A program made the position numbers and the translations under genes. Below are positions 43,062-52,345 of a stretch of 64,000 nucleotides of DNA, one piece after another. The DNA comes from Bradyrhizobium sp. CCBAU 051011 (GTDB taxonomy: Bacteria; Pseudomonadota; Alphaproteobacteria; Rhizobiales; Xanthobacteraceae). The notes below the pieces were generated by a model. It did no database searches and was not told the origin of the DNA. It saw only the letters and a program-made list of their open reading frames with translations. The stretch is from the NCBI RefSeq assembly GCF_009930815.1, contig NZ_CP022222.1:4878501-4942500 (forward strand), written 5' to 3'. Numbering within the stretch: position 1 is the stretch's first letter; the number at the start of each line of letters is the position of its first letter.

Positions 43062-45221
43062 CTACTCCGCCGCCTCGCTGCTGTGGCCGAGCCGAGCGTT
43101 GAGCTTGCGGATCAGCTCTTCGGCAGCGTCCGAGATCACGGTGCCCGGCGGGAAGATCGCCTCGGCGCCGGCTGCGTAGAGTGTGTCATAGTCCTGCGGC
43201 GGCACCACGCCGCCGATGATGATCATGATGTCCTCGCGGCCGTGCTTCTTCAGCGCGGCCTTGAGTTCCGGCACCGCGGTGAGGTGGGCGGCTGCCAGCG
43301 AGGAGACGCCGAGAATATGCACGTCGTTCTCCACCGCCTGCCGCGCCGCCTCGTCGGCAGTGGCGAACAACGGCCCAATGTCGACGTCGAAGCCGACATC
43401 GGCGAAGGCGGATGCGATCACCTTCTGGCCGCGGTCGTGGCCGTCCTGGCCGATCTTGGCGACGAGGATGCGGGGGCGGCGGCCCTCGGCAGTCTCGAAC
43501 GCATCGATCAGTTCCTGCACCTTCTCGACCCGGTTGGACATGGCGGACGCCTCCCGCTTGTAGACGCCGGTGATGGACTTGATCTCGGCGCGGTGACGCC
43601 CGAATACCTTTTCCATCGCGTCCGAAATTTCGCCGACGGTTGCTTTCGCCCGCGCCGCGTCGATGGCGAGCGCCAGGAGATTGCCGTTGCCTTCGCCGGC
43701 GCTGCGCGTCAGCGCCGCGAGCGCCTGCTCGACTTCCTTCTGGTCGCGCTCGGTGCGCAGCCGCTTCAGCTTGTCGATCTGCAGCCGCCGCACGGTGGAG
43801 TTTTCCACCTTGAGCACGTCGATGGCGGCCTCATCGACCGGCTTGTACTTGTTGACGCCGATCACGGCTTGCCGTCCGGCATCGATCCGCGCCTGCGTCT
43901 TGGCGGAGGCCTCCTCGATGCGCAGTTTCGGTACGCCGGCTTCGATGGCCTTGGCCATGCCGCCGAGCGCTTCGACCTCCTGGATATGTCCCCATGCCTT
44001 GACCGCGAGATCGCGGGTCAGCCGTTCGACGTAATAGGAGCCGCCCCAGGGATCGATGATGCGGTTGGTGCCGCTTTCCTGCTGCAGGAAGAGCTGTGTA
44101 TTGCGCGCGATGCGGGCCGAGAAGTCGGTCGGCAGCGCCAAGGCCTCGTCGAGCGCGTTGGTGTGCAGTGACTGCGTGTGCCCTTGGGTCGCCGCCATCG
44201 CTTCGATGGTGGTGCGCATCACATTGTTGAAGACGTCCTGCGCGGTCAGCGACCAGCCGGAGGTCTGGCAATGGGTGCGCAGCGACAGAGAGCGCGGATC
44301 CTTCGGATTGAACTGCTTCAATAGTTTGGCCCAGAGCAGCCGTGCCGCGCGCATCTTGGCGACTTCCATGAAGAAGTTCATGCCGATCGCCCAGAAGAAC
44401 GACAGCCGCGGCGCGAAGCGGTCGACATCGAGGCCGGCGGCAAGGCCGGCGCGCAGATATTCGACGCCGTCGGCCAGCGTGTAGGCGAGCTCGAGATCCT
44501 GCGTCGCGCCGGCTTCCTGCATGTGGTAGCCGGAGATCGAGATCGAATTGTACTTCGGCATTCTCTGCGAGGTGTACGCAAATATGTCGGAGATGATCCG
44601 CATCGAGGGCGCGGGCGGATAGATATAGGTGTTGCGCACCATGAACTCTTTCAGAATGTCGTTCTGAATGGTGCCTGAGAGTTTTTCCGGCGGAACGCCC
44701 TGTTCCTCGGCGGCGGCAACGAACAGCGCGAGGATCGGCAGCACCGCGCCGTTCATGGTCATCGACACGCTCATCTGGTCGAGCGGGATACCGGCAAACA
44801 GCGTGCGCATGTCGTAGATCGAATCGATCGCCACGCCCGCCATTCCGACGTCGCCGGAGACGCGCGGATGATCTGAGTCATATCCGCGGTGGGTGGCAAG
44901 GTCGAACGCGACCGAGAGACCCTTTTGCCCCGCTGCAAGATTGCGACGATAGAATGCGTTGGAATCTTCCGCCGTGGAGAAGCCGGCATATTGCCTGATG
45001 GTCCAGGGCTGGTTGACATACATGGTGGGGTAGGGGCCGCGCAGATAGGGCGCGACGCCCGGCCAGGTGTCGAGGAAGTCGATGCCTTCGAGGTCGGTTT
45101 CGCTGTAGGCCGGCTTTACCGGGATGCCCTCGGGCGTCAGCCACGGCTCGGCGCTGTCAGCCGGCCTCGGCGCCACAACGTGCTCAAACCTGACATCGGC
45201 GAAATTGGGAATCCTGCTCAC
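43062..45221 (-). CDS. mutB: methylmalonyl-CoA mutase, large (catalytic) subunit
   Basis: A 719-residue mutase. The substrate TIM-barrel begins [20 protein letters not shown] and [20 protein letters not shown]. The C-terminal B12 domain has the DxHxxG signature in [20 protein letters not shown] (residues ~595) with the second glycine motif in [12 protein letters not shown]. It turns (R)-methylmalonyl-CoA into succinyl-CoA, ending propionate, odd-chain fatty acid and Val/Ile breakdown. It starts with GTG (45221) that overlaps the preceding stop as GTGA; AAGGAAGG lies upstream. Confidence 0.96.
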   Translation of the reverse strand: MSRIPNFADVRFEHVVAPRPADSAEPWLTPEGIPVKPAYSETDLEGIDFLDTWPGVAPYLRGPYPTMYVNQPWTIRQYAGFSTAEDSNAFYRRNLAAGQKGLSVAFDLATHRGYDSDHPRVSGDVGMAGVAIDSIYDMRTLFAGIPLDQMSVSMTMNGAVLPILALFVAAAEEQGVPPEKLSGTIQNDILKEFMVRNTYIYPPAPSMRIISDIFAYTSQRMPKYNSISISGYHMQEAGATQDLELAYTLADGVEYLRAGLAAGLDVDRFAPRLSFFWAIGMNFFMEVAKMRAARLLWAKLLKQFNPKDPRSLSLRTHCQTSGWSLTAQDVFNNVMRTTIEAMAATQGHTQSLHTNALDEALALPTDFSARIARNTQLFLQQESGTNRIIDPWGGSYYVERLTRDLAVKAWGHIQEVEALGGMAKAIEAGVPKLRIEEASAKTQARIDAGRQAVIGVNKYKPVDEAAIDVLKVENSTVRRLQIDKLKRLRTERDQKEVEQALAALTRSAGEGNGNLLALAIDAARAKATVGEISDAMEKVFGRHRAEIKSITGVYKREASAMSNRVEKVQELIDAFETAEGRRPRILVAKIGQDGHDRGQKVIASAFADVGFDVDIGPLFATADEAARQAVENDVHILGVSSLAAAHLTAVPELKAALKKHGREDIMIIIGGVVPPQDYDTLYAAGAEAIFPPGTVISDAAEELIRKLNARLGHSSEAAE

Positions 45222-45577
45222 GGACGGCCTTCCTTCAATGTCATAATTCGTGCCTCACAGTCAGCCAGGCGCTGATGGATTTCGGGCTCTCCAGCCGGTC
45301 GTACGACGTTCCCCACCAATCGCGACAGAATGTACGCCAACAAGGGCAGGCCCACTACCAGCAAAAGAAAGTCCGAAGCGGACATTTGGCCGGCGAAAAC
45401 CGCTGCGATCATGGCAAGTCCGATTGCGCAAATGATCGCAACCGCTGCTACACCAAACCAAGCCGGTGTTCGGGGCAGCGAAAACGGTCGATAGAATGGC
45501 CCGTTGTGATAAGCGATCATGGAGAGCAATCGATCGCGCTCCGCTTCCAGTTGAACCAGTTCGTTCCGGTCGACCAT
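45218..45577 (-). CDS. hypothetical two-helix membrane protein in mut operon
   Basis: An unrecognised 119-residue protein. A short coiled-coil ([20 protein letters not shown]) precedes two hydrophobic helices ([35 protein letters not shown]) and another helical tail. The ATG at 45577 is preferred; a GTG at 45616 is possible. It is translated just before mutB, whose GTG overlaps its stop (GTGA), so it is tied to the mutase operon although nothing links it biochemically. Confidence 0.65.
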   Translation of the reverse strand: MVDRNELVQLEAERDRLLSMIAYHNGPFYRPFSLPRTPAWFGVAAVAIICAIGLAMIAAVFAGQMSASDFLLLVVGLPLLAYILSRLVGNVVRPAGEPEIHQRLADCEARIMTLKEGRP

Positions 45578-45616
45578 ATTCGCGCTCACGAGATTCGCAG
45601 CACCTATTGGCGTCAC

Positions 45617-46084
45617 CTAATCATGATCCGGATGCTGGTGGCTGGTGATGGTCGCCATCTTCTCCGGCCCGTAATTCTGCATCGTGGTCTGGCTCGGCAG
45701 GTTGGCGATGCCGACCACCCAGCCTAGCCGGGATTCGGTTCCATATTGCCGCGTCGGCACCACCCGGTCGGGGCGGTCGAAGGTGCCGGTCATGATCTCG
45801 ATCCGGGGGCCGCCGATCAGCCGGTAGGTCAGCGGTGTGCCGCAGGCCGCGCAGAAATCGCGCTCGGCAATGGAAGAGGATTTGAATGTCGCCGGCTTGC
45901 CGCGGGTCCAGGTGAAATGCTCATGCTCGATATCGGCGAGCGAGGCGAAGGGTGCGCCCGATGCCTTCTGGCACATCCGGCAATGGCAGATGCTGACCTT
46001 GGGCGGCACTTTCGACACCGCAAAGCGGACGGCACCGCACTGGCAGCCGCCGGTCAGGACCGTCTTGTGGTTGTTTTCCGTCAT
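45617..46084 (-). CDS. GFA/CENP-V family zinc protein
   Basis: A 155-residue GFA-domain protein (glutathione-dependent formaldehyde-activating enzyme family). Zinc ligands are TGGCQCGAVRF (CxC), ICHCRMCQKASGAPF (CxxC-type) and RDFCAACGTPLTY (CxxC). Such proteins bind Zn and adducts of thiols with aldehydes. ATG at 46084 is two bases beyond the mutA stop, with GGAG before it. Its placement inside the methylmalonyl-CoA mutase operon is unusual. Confidence 0.9.
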   Translation of the reverse strand: MTENNHKTVLTGGCQCGAVRFAVSKVPPKVSICHCRMCQKASGAPFASLADIEHEHFTWTRGKPATFKSSSIAERDFCAACGTPLTYRLIGGPRIEIMTGTFDRPDRVVPTRQYGTESRLGWVVGIANLPSQTTMQNYGPEKMATITSHQHPDHD

Positions 46085-46086
46085 GC

Positions 46087-47952
46087 TCACTCCATCCGCC
46101 GCCAGGCTTCCTGCAGCGTCGCCAGCGCGTCGCCGCCGGCAAAGATGAAATCGCCTACGCCGGCATTTCGCAGCGCGGCCTCCTGTTCGCCGGGCCGCCC
46201 TGCCAGATAGATATGCTTCGCGCCGGCCGCTTGAAGGGCCTTCGCGGCGGGGCCCGCGTGTTCCGCATAGACCTTGTCGGACGAGCACAGGCACGCAATC
46301 GCCGCTCCGGACGCCTTAAACGCGGCGGCCAACGCAGCCGGGTCGGTAAACCCTTGCGTGTCGATCGCCTCGATGCCGCCGGTCTCGAAAAAACTCTTGG
46401 CAAAGGTGGCACGCGCAGTGAAGGCGGCGGGCGTGCCGAGATTGGCGAGAAAGATTTTGGGCCGTGCGCCCGATGCCTTGAGCTTTTCGTCCGATTTGTC
46501 CCGCAGCGCCTCGAACGGCGCGGCGAGCCGGATCGGCGGCAGCGGGTCGAATTTGAATTTCGCCTCGCCATAGGGCGGCAGCACGATCGGGGTTGCATCG
46601 AGCACCGCGATATCGTCCTCATGCAGGTTCGGGAATTCGCTGGCGCCGGTCAGCACGTCGCGCCGCCTGGCGATGTTGAGCTCGCGTGCGGCGCGGGTGG
46701 TGGCGACCTTGCGCTGGATCAGGTTCTGTTCGAGCGCCGCAAAGATGCCGCCGGTCTTCTCGATCTCCTGAAACAGCGACCATGCGGCTTCGCAAAGTTG
46801 CTGCGTCAGGGTCTCGATGCCGCCGGAACCGGCTGCGGGATCGCTCACCTTGGCGAGGTTGGATTCTTCCAGCAGCACCAGCTGCGTGTTGCGTGCGACA
46901 CGCCGCGCAAACGGATCGGGCAATCCCAGCGCCAGCGTGTGCGGCAATACGGTGATGGCATTGGCGCCGCCGAGGCCGGCGGCGAAGGTCGCAATCGTCG
47001 CGCGCAGCATGTTCACGTAGGCATCGCGTTGCGTCAGCATGCGCCAGGCGGTATCGGCCGCAACGAACAGCGGTTTGGGCGTGAGACCGCAGGCCTGTTC
47101 GATGCGCGCCCACAACAGCCGCAGCGCGCGGAATTTCGCCAGCGTCAGGAACTGGTCGGCGTCCGCGCGGAGCCGCGCATAGACCATGCCTTGGGCATCT
47201 TCGAGCGAAATCCCAGCCCCTTCGATCGCGCGCAGATAGCCGACGCCGGCAGCCAGCACAAACGCCAGCTCCTGCACTTCCGATCCGCCCGCATCGTGGA
47301 TGACGCGTCCATCGGCGGCCGCCGACGGGCCTTTGAAGCCCATGGCGGAGAGGCCCTTGATGGCGCTGGTGACCGCGGGCGCGATCTCCTCCCAACTATA
47401 GGGACTGGAGCCCCACACTGCACCGGACCCGAGCGGATCGAGGCCGAAACGGACGTCGCAGGCTGCAGGGTCGATACCCCTGCGCTTGATGTATTCGGCG
47501 ACGTGAATGGCCGCCATGCGCGACTGCGGGCCGATCTGCAACTCGATGCCGATGCCGGCGTCGAGATAGATGCCGTCGAGGACGGCTTCGACGGCCTCTG
47601 CCGAAGGATCCAGTCCAAACCCATGTGCGCCGTTGGCGCCCGAGAACACCAATGTCAGCCCTGTCGCGCCGTTCTCCAGGTCGTGCAGCGCCTGCGCGTT
47701 CGCCGCTTTCGCGTCGGGGTGGTCGATCCGCTGCATGATCTGCCACGGCGCGGCGGCGGCACGGCCGGCGACCGGCGCGGCGCCTTGCGCACGGCGATAG
47801 ATCGGATCGATCTTCAGCCCATCGGACGTCTGGCTGACCAGTTTCTCGAATGGTGCGCCTTTCAGCACCCCATCGACCAGCTTGCGCCAGTCCTCGTAGG
47901 TCGCCGGGACAAATTCCGCGGCCAGGGTCAGTTCGTCAGTTTTGGTGGTCAT
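46087..47952 (-). CDS. mutA: methylmalonyl-CoA mutase, small subunit
   Basis: A 621-residue subunit paralogous to MutB. The barrel part carries LRADADQFLTLAKFRALRLL and RNTQLVLLEESNLAKVSDPA, while the B12 domain region reads KIFLANLGTPAAFTARATFA without the DxHxxG motif, as expected in a non-cobalamin small subunit. It stabilises the catalytic MutB. ATG at 47952. It is followed directly by gfa. A complete insertion sequence has inserted just upstream of it. Confidence 0.94.
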   Translation of the reverse strand: MTTKTDELTLAAEFVPATYEDWRKLVDGVLKGAPFEKLVSQTSDGLKIDPIYRRAQGAAPVAGRAAAAPWQIMQRIDHPDAKAANAQALHDLENGATGLTLVFSGANGAHGFGLDPSAEAVEAVLDGIYLDAGIGIELQIGPQSRMAAIHVAEYIKRRGIDPAACDVRFGLDPLGSGAVWGSSPYSWEEIAPAVTSAIKGLSAMGFKGPSAAADGRVIHDAGGSEVQELAFVLAAGVGYLRAIEGAGISLEDAQGMVYARLRADADQFLTLAKFRALRLLWARIEQACGLTPKPLFVAADTAWRMLTQRDAYVNMLRATIATFAAGLGGANAITVLPHTLALGLPDPFARRVARNTQLVLLEESNLAKVSDPAAGSGGIETLTQQLCEAAWSLFQEIEKTGGIFAALEQNLIQRKVATTRAARELNIARRRDVLTGASEFPNLHEDDIAVLDATPIVLPPYGEAKFKFDPLPPIRLAAPFEALRDKSDEKLKASGARPKIFLANLGTPAAFTARATFAKSFFETGGIEAIDTQGFTDPAALAAAFKASGAAIACLCSSDKVYAEHAGPAAKALQAAGAKHIYLAGRPGEQEAALRNAGVGDFIFAGGDALATLQEAWRRME

Positions 47953-48053
47953 CCGGACTATTGTTCCTCGGTCGTCTCTTCTGTTTGGCCGGAAATTGCC
48001 ACGGGGCGGCTGCCAAGCCAAACAATGTTTTGGGTCACGTGTGGACGGCGCCC

Positions 48054-48280
48054 TGGCAAGAACTTTCTGACGTTTTGCAGCATTGGTCGGGTGCGGTCAC
48101 GTGTCCGGCCTGTTGATGCGGCAGGTGTGGCCGCTGGCCCTAATGCTCTGCGCGGATCGGGTCCCAATCGTTCGCATGCACTTGAAAGTGCGTTGACCCA
48201 AACGGGCTCTCCCAATCCCCGGAACAACCGTATCTGCATTACGTCGTCATGCCCTCGCCAATCGTTGAAACTCCTATTGT
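48054..48280 (-). ncRNA. candidate IS1111-group guide RNA region
   Basis: A 227-base non-coding stretch downstream of the transposase and inside the element. No reading frame with a ribosome site is found. In IS1111-group elements the structured RNA lies at this end. Internal inverted pieces such as GGCACTTGAAAGTGC-like sequence near 48178-48195 exist, but the fold was not computed. Confidence 0.3.
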
Positions 48281-49312
48281 CTATGCTGCTGGCAGCAATC
48301 TTGGCTCTTTGAACTGCTCTCCGCGTACCATCATGGCCCAGGCCATGCGCGCGATTTTATTGGCAAGCGCCACGGCGGCGACCTTGATCGGCCGGCGCTC
48401 CATAATATGCGCAAGCCAGAGGCGCCGCGTGCCATGCTGCCGCGCGTATCGGATAACGGCCATGGCGCCCGTGACGAGCAGCCATCGCAAATATCGATTT
48501 CCCTGCTTTGAGATTCTACCCAGACGTTCCTTGCCGCCGGTCGAATGCTGCTTGGGAACAAGCCCGATCCAGGCCGCCAGGCTTCGTCCGGACGAGAACT
48601 CTTTCCAATCACCGACTTCTGAGACCAGGGCGGTGGCGACGATGGGACCAACGCCTGGGATCTGCTCGAGCCGGCGGCTTTCTTCGCTTGAACGATGCCA
48701 GGCATGGATGCGCTTCTCGATAGCTCCGATCTCAGCTGCGATCGCGGCGTGTTGGCGGGCAAGAACCTCGAGGCTGAACCGTGCGGCCGCGGGTATCCGA
48801 CCATCCTTCTCGTCAGCAATGATCTTGAACAGCTCGGCTGTGCCGTTGCGCCCCTTTGCCGAGATAATGCCGAGCTCGGCCAAGTGACCGCGGATCGCGT
48901 TCGACAGCATCGTTCGCTGACGGACCAGTAGCTGTCGGCTGCGATGCAGCATCAGGCCTGATTGTTGCTGCTCGCTTTTGGTCGGCACAAAACGCATCGA
49001 CGGACGTGTCACTGCCTCGCAGATCGCCGCAGCATCATTAGCGTCGTTCTTACTGCGCTTGAGATAGGCCTTCACATAACTGGGCGGCATCAGCCGCACC
49101 GTATGGCCGAGCGCCCGGAGCTCACGGCTCCAATGATGGGCACTTGGGCAAGCTTCAATGCCAACAACGCAAGCCGGCAAAGTCGAGAAGAACTCCAGCA
49201 CCTTGGCGCGGCTCACACGCTTGCGGATCACAACCGCGCCATCAACATCTGCGCCGTGAACCTGGAAGACTGACTTCGCAATATCGAGACCAATCGTGCT
49301 AACCTCGCCCAT
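48281..49312 (-). CDS. IS110 family transposase (IS1111 group)
   Basis: A 343-residue DEDD recombinase. It opens TIGLDIAKSVFQVHGAD, then VVGIEACPSAHHW (Glu) and KNDANDAAAICEAVTRP (D-x-x-D). The C-terminal transposase_20 domain has QIPGVGPIVATALVSEVGDW, FSSGRSLAAWIGLVPKQHST and GGKERLGRISKQGNRYLRWL, the last being typical of IS1111. No frameshift or stop breaks it, so it may be active. ATG at 49312. Confidence 0.94.
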   Translation of the reverse strand: MGEVSTIGLDIAKSVFQVHGADVDGAVVIRKRVSRAKVLEFFSTLPACVVGIEACPSAHHWSRELRALGHTVRLMPPSYVKAYLKRSKNDANDAAAICEAVTRPSMRFVPTKSEQQQSGLMLHRSRQLLVRQRTMLSNAIRGHLAELGIISAKGRNGTAELFKIIADEKDGRIPAAARFSLEVLARQHAAIAAEIGAIEKRIHAWHRSSEESRRLEQIPGVGPIVATALVSEVGDWKEFSSGRSLAAWIGLVPKQHSTGGKERLGRISKQGNRYLRWLLVTGAMAVIRYARQHGTRRLWLAHIMERRPIKVAAVALANKIARMAWAMMVRGEQFKEPRLLPAA

Positions 49313-49395
49313 GGACGGCTCCCCTCAAAGTGGTTTGCTTCAACGCAACCACCCTATGGCACTTCGATGCCGCAGAGTGGGCGCCGTCCACAGCA

Positions 49396-49887
49396 TCAAT
49401 CGAGGTCGGGCAGGCGCCGGATACCCTCGGCTGAAAGCTCAGCCAGCGCGTCGGCGACGCGGCGTCCGGCGATGATACGGTCGGGCGCGATTTCGGCGAG
49501 TGGCACCAGCACGAAGGCGCGCTCGAAAGCCCGTGGATGCGGCAGCGTCAGTTCCGGCTTGTCGAGCCTGACGTCGTCATAGGCGATCAAATCGAGGTCG
49601 AGAGTGCGAGGCCCCCAGCGCGTCTCCTGCGCGCGGTCGCGGCCGAACTTCTTCTCGATCTTGTGCAGCGTGAACAGCAGCGCATGGGGATCGAGGCTGG
49701 TCTCGATCTCGATGACCGCGTTGGTGAAGGGCGCCTGGTCTTCCTCGCCCCAGGGCGGGGTGGAGTAGTCGGAGGAACGCGCGAGCAGGGCGGCCTGTGT
49801 CATGCCGCAAATGTTGGCAATGGCTTTCCGGAATGTCGTGCGGACATCGCCGACATTGCCGCCGAGCGCGATCAGCACATCCGCCAT
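49396..49887 (-). CDS. folK: 2-amino-4-hydroxy-6-hydroxymethyldihydropteridine pyrophosphokinase
   Basis: A 163-residue HPPK. Motifs are IALGGNVGD at the start, RWGPRTLDLDLIAYDDV and LTLPHPRAFERAFVLVPLAE. It transfers pyrophosphate from ATP to 6-hydroxymethyl-dihydropterin. It follows folB directly, and the IS1111-group element begins just downstream of its stop, so its last residues or 3' end may have been altered by the insertion. Confidence 0.95.
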   Translation of the reverse strand: MADVLIALGGNVGDVRTTFRKAIANICGMTQAALLARSSDYSTPPWGEEDQAPFTNAVIEIETSLDPHALLFTLHKIEKKFGRDRAQETRWGPRTLDLDLIAYDDVRLDKPELTLPHPRAFERAFVLVPLAEIAPDRIIAGRRVADALAELSAEGIRRLPDLD

Positions 49888-49888
49888 G

Positions 49889-50260
49889 TCAGGGCGATGG
49901 CCGTTTGCGCATCAGCACCACGCCGACATCCTCGAAGATTTCGGCAATCGGCGCATGCGGCTTGTGGACGGTGACCTTGACCGCATGGACGCGTGGGAAC
50001 GCCGCGAAGATCGCGTCCGAAACGGCGCCGGCCGCACGCTCCAAAAGCTTGTAATGGGTGTTCGTAAACGCCGCGGTCGCGGTCTCGACCACGCTGGCAT
50101 AAGAAACGGTGTCGGACAGCCGATCAGTGTGCGAGGATTCCGACAGGTCGATGGAGAGTTCGAGATCGATCACGAACCGCTGCCCGACTTTGGTCTCGTG
50201 TTCCATCACGCCATGGCGGGCATGGGTGACGAGGCCGGTGATGAAGATCGTATCGCTCAT
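49889..50260 (-). CDS. folB: dihydroneopterin aldolase
   Basis: A 123-residue DHNA. TRHGVMEHE-like residues are seen in VTHARHGVMEHETKVGQRFV, then YKLLERAAGAVSDAIF and KVTVHKPHAPI. It converts dihydroneopterin to 6-hydroxymethyl-dihydropterin and glycolaldehyde. It overlaps folP by four bases (ATGA) and lies one base from folK. Confidence 0.93.
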   Translation of the reverse strand: MSDTIFITGLVTHARHGVMEHETKVGQRFVIDLELSIDLSESSHTDRLSDTVSYASVVETATAAFTNTHYKLLERAAGAVSDAIFAAFPRVHAVKVTVHKPHAPIAEIFEDVGVVLMRKRPSP

Positions 50261-51114
50261 CCCTGTTCCCTGATTGCCGCTGCCACGCGCAGCGCCTGGA
50301 CGGTTTCGGCGACGTCATGCGCCCGGATGATCCGCGCGCCGTTTTGCGCCGCCAGCAGATGCGCGGCAATCGAACCGCCGAGGCGCTGATGCGGCTCCGC
50401 CGGCGTCACCGTGCTGATGAAACGCTTGCGCGAGGCGCCGACAAGCAGCGGCAATCCGAACGACTGCAACTCGCCGAGCCGCGCCAGCGCGGTCATGCTC
50501 TGCTCGGGTGTCTTGCCGAAGCCGATGCCGGGGTCGAGCACGATTCTGTCGGGCGAAATGCCGCGTCCGGCGGCGATGTCGAGCGAACGCGCGAAGAAAT
50601 CAGCGATATCCTGCATGATGTCGATGGCGGGATCGGCGCTGTCGCGGTTGTGCATGATGATGACAGTCGCGCCGCGCTCGGCGACGAGGCCCGCCATGCC
50701 GGAATCGCGCTGCAGGCCCCAGACATCGTTGGCGATGGCAGCGCCCTGATCGAGCGCCCAGGCGACAACGGCCGATTTCATGCTGTCGATCGACACGGGA
50801 ATGCCGAGCGCCACGACGTCTGATAGCACCGGCTGCAGGCGCTTTAGTTCTTCTTCGGCCGAGATCGGTTCCGACCCATAGGGCCGGGTGGATTCCGCGC
50901 CGATGTCGATGATGTCGGCGCCTTCGGCGATCATCCGCCGGGCCTGGGCCAGCGCCTGCTCGGGGGCCGCGAATTGCCCTCCGTCCGAGAATGAATCGGG
51001 CGTCAGGTTCAGTACGCCCATCACCGCCGGATAGGGCCTGGACAGCAGCGCAGGCAGCACCGGATGACCGGCCGGACCGGTTGCGGCGGTTGGTCTGGAC
51101 TTGGCTGCGATCAT
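50257..51114 (-). CDS. folP: dihydropteroate synthase
   Basis: A 285-residue TIM-barrel. Signatures are MGVLNLTPDSFSDGG, IDIGAESTRPYG, NDVWGLQRDSGMAG, DPGIGFGKTPEQS and GASRKRFIS. It joins para-aminobenzoate to hydroxymethyl-dihydropterin pyrophosphate and is the sulfonamide target. First gene of the folP-folB-folK operon. Confidence 0.96.
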   Translation of the reverse strand: MIAAKSRPTAATGPAGHPVLPALLSRPYPAVMGVLNLTPDSFSDGGQFAAPEQALAQARRMIAEGADIIDIGAESTRPYGSEPISAEEELKRLQPVLSDVVALGIPVSIDSMKSAVVAWALDQGAAIANDVWGLQRDSGMAGLVAERGATVIIMHNRDSADPAIDIMQDIADFFARSLDIAAGRGISPDRIVLDPGIGFGKTPEQSMTALARLGELQSFGLPLLVGASRKRFISTVTPAEPHQRLGGSIAAHLLAAQNGARIIRAHDVAETVQALRVAAAIREQG

Positions 51115-51188
51115 GCGGTCGCTTTGCGCGGTCCGCGCCGGGGAGTCAAGGCGTGAAAGCCGGGCCTGCTTGCCCGGCCGGGTCGGGC

Positions 51189-51596
51189 TCAGTAGCTGAT
51201 CTTCGGCTGAAGCTTGCGCGCCTGCTCGATCAGTTGCTCGACTGATCGTTCGGAAGGCAGAACCCGGACGAGTTTACGCTTTATGTTCACGTCTCTCATG
51301 TTCTGGGCCAGGCGCGCCGGATTGCGGTGTGCGAGCTCACGCACGGTGGTGACGCCGGCCGCGCGCACCAGACCCACCTTGGCTTTGCCCATTCCGGGAA
51401 TGCGCATGTAGTCGGAAAAATTGGCCCATTCGAGCAGTTGCTGTTCGCTGATGCCGGTCTTCGCCGCAAGCGCCTTGCGCCCTTTCACCGTGCGGGCGGC
51501 TTCCAGCAGCGCATCGGTGGTGCGAATGCCCAACGATTTCAGTTTCGAGGCATAGTAGGCGGTCAGGCCGTCGATCTCGGAAAGGGAATAGGTCAT
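51189..51596 (-). CDS. DUF4332 domain protein
   Basis: A 135-residue soluble protein starting MTYSLSEIDGLTAYYASKLK. Two helix-hairpin-helix-like units appear (TTDALLEAARTVKGRKALAA, then RIPGMGKAKVGLVRAAGVTT), as in DUF4332, whose fold resembles DNA-binding HhH proteins. ATG at 51596. The function is not established. Next gene on the same strand is the DUF2267-like gene, 55 bases upstream. Confidence 0.82.
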   Translation of the reverse strand: MTYSLSEIDGLTAYYASKLKSLGIRTTDALLEAARTVKGRKALAAKTGISEQQLLEWANFSDYMRIPGMGKAKVGLVRAAGVTTVRELAHRNPARLAQNMRDVNIKRKLVRVLPSERSVEQLIEQARKLQPKISY

Positions 51597-51651
51597 GATA
51601 CCAGATGAAAAATGACTGTGTTCGGGCTGAATATGCTCACCAGGCTGCCGA

Positions 51652-52017
51652 CTATGCGAACTGGCTGAGGCCCGGCGTTCCCGAAATGATTTCGCCCATT
51701 TGATCCGCTCCGATTTTGTCGCGGCCGAACCTGAAAAGTTCACGTGCCACGCTTTGAATCTCGTTCATGCCCAGACCCAGCGCCATCAGCCTGGTGCCAA
51801 CCGCCATCAAGCCTCCGCCCATCAGCCGCGCGAATCCGCCATTGCTGCTGGAAGCCGCAATTGCAACTTCGGCACCCGGAATTTGGTCGATCAGAGCCTG
51901 AACCTTGTCGGAGGGGCCCTCGTTACGGAGAAAACCCAGAACGATGCCGATGGTTTTTTCAGCGACAGCGCTATCGATGCCGGCCTTTGAGGCCAGCCGC
52001 CCAATCAGTTCATCCAT
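51652..52017 (-). CDS. DUF2267-like hypothetical protein
   Basis: A 121-residue helical soluble protein (MDELIGRLASKAGIDSAVAE, ending MGEIISGTPGLSQFA). The first half resembles the start of DUF2267/DUF2780-like proteins; the middle GGFARLMGGGLMAVGTRLMA is Gly/Met-rich and mildly hydrophobic. ATG at 52017 has a GGGGCAAATT upstream. It lies upstream of the DUF4332 gene, maybe in one transcript. Confidence 0.68.
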   Translation of the reverse strand: MDELIGRLASKAGIDSAVAEKTIGIVLGFLRNEGPSDKVQALIDQIPGAEVAIAASSSNGGFARLMGGGLMAVGTRLMALGLGMNEIQSVARELFRFGRDKIGADQMGEIISGTPGLSQFA

Positions 52018-52345
52018 AATTTGCCCCGTCCCCAACCGGTTTTTACCCGGTCGCCTACTTGAAATTTGATCTTGAGCGTCCGCGATCTGAAATACAAGCG
52101 ATCCGCACGTGCGAAGGCCTAGATCGAGTCGCGAGTGTTGCAGCAATGCAAGAGTGAGTCCCGGATTGACGCTGATTTATTGCGGTGCGTCCTCGATTTT
52201 TTTGCCGAAGTTCGGAAAAAAGTATGAGAAGCACGAACGACGAGGCCAACGCTCACGTATATACCGCTGACGGTTTCAATCGGCGGGCAGGTTGCGATAT
52301 GATTGCCAACCAAATCTCCCCGATGCGCGCGAAGAGGCGATTGCG

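Larger units (their letters stand above)
48040..49392 (-). mobile_element. IS110-family (IS1111 group) insertion sequence with 14-bp inverted repeats
   Basis: TGTGGACGGCGCCC at 48040-48053 is matched inverted as GGGCGCCGTCCACA at 49379-49392, bracketing one transposase gene. The element is 1353 bp between these repeats; IS1111-group repeats are usually subterminal, so the true ends may lie several bases outside. It lies between folK and mutA. The non-coding part is long downstream (48054-48280, 227 bases) and short upstream (49313-49378), as in IS1111-group elements, where the guide RNA is downstream of the gene. Confidence 0.88.

Noticed and set aside
47953..48039. Search for a B12 riboswitch or other leader before mutA
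   Set aside because: Only 87 bases remain between mutA and the IS element, with no B12-box sequence that I can see.
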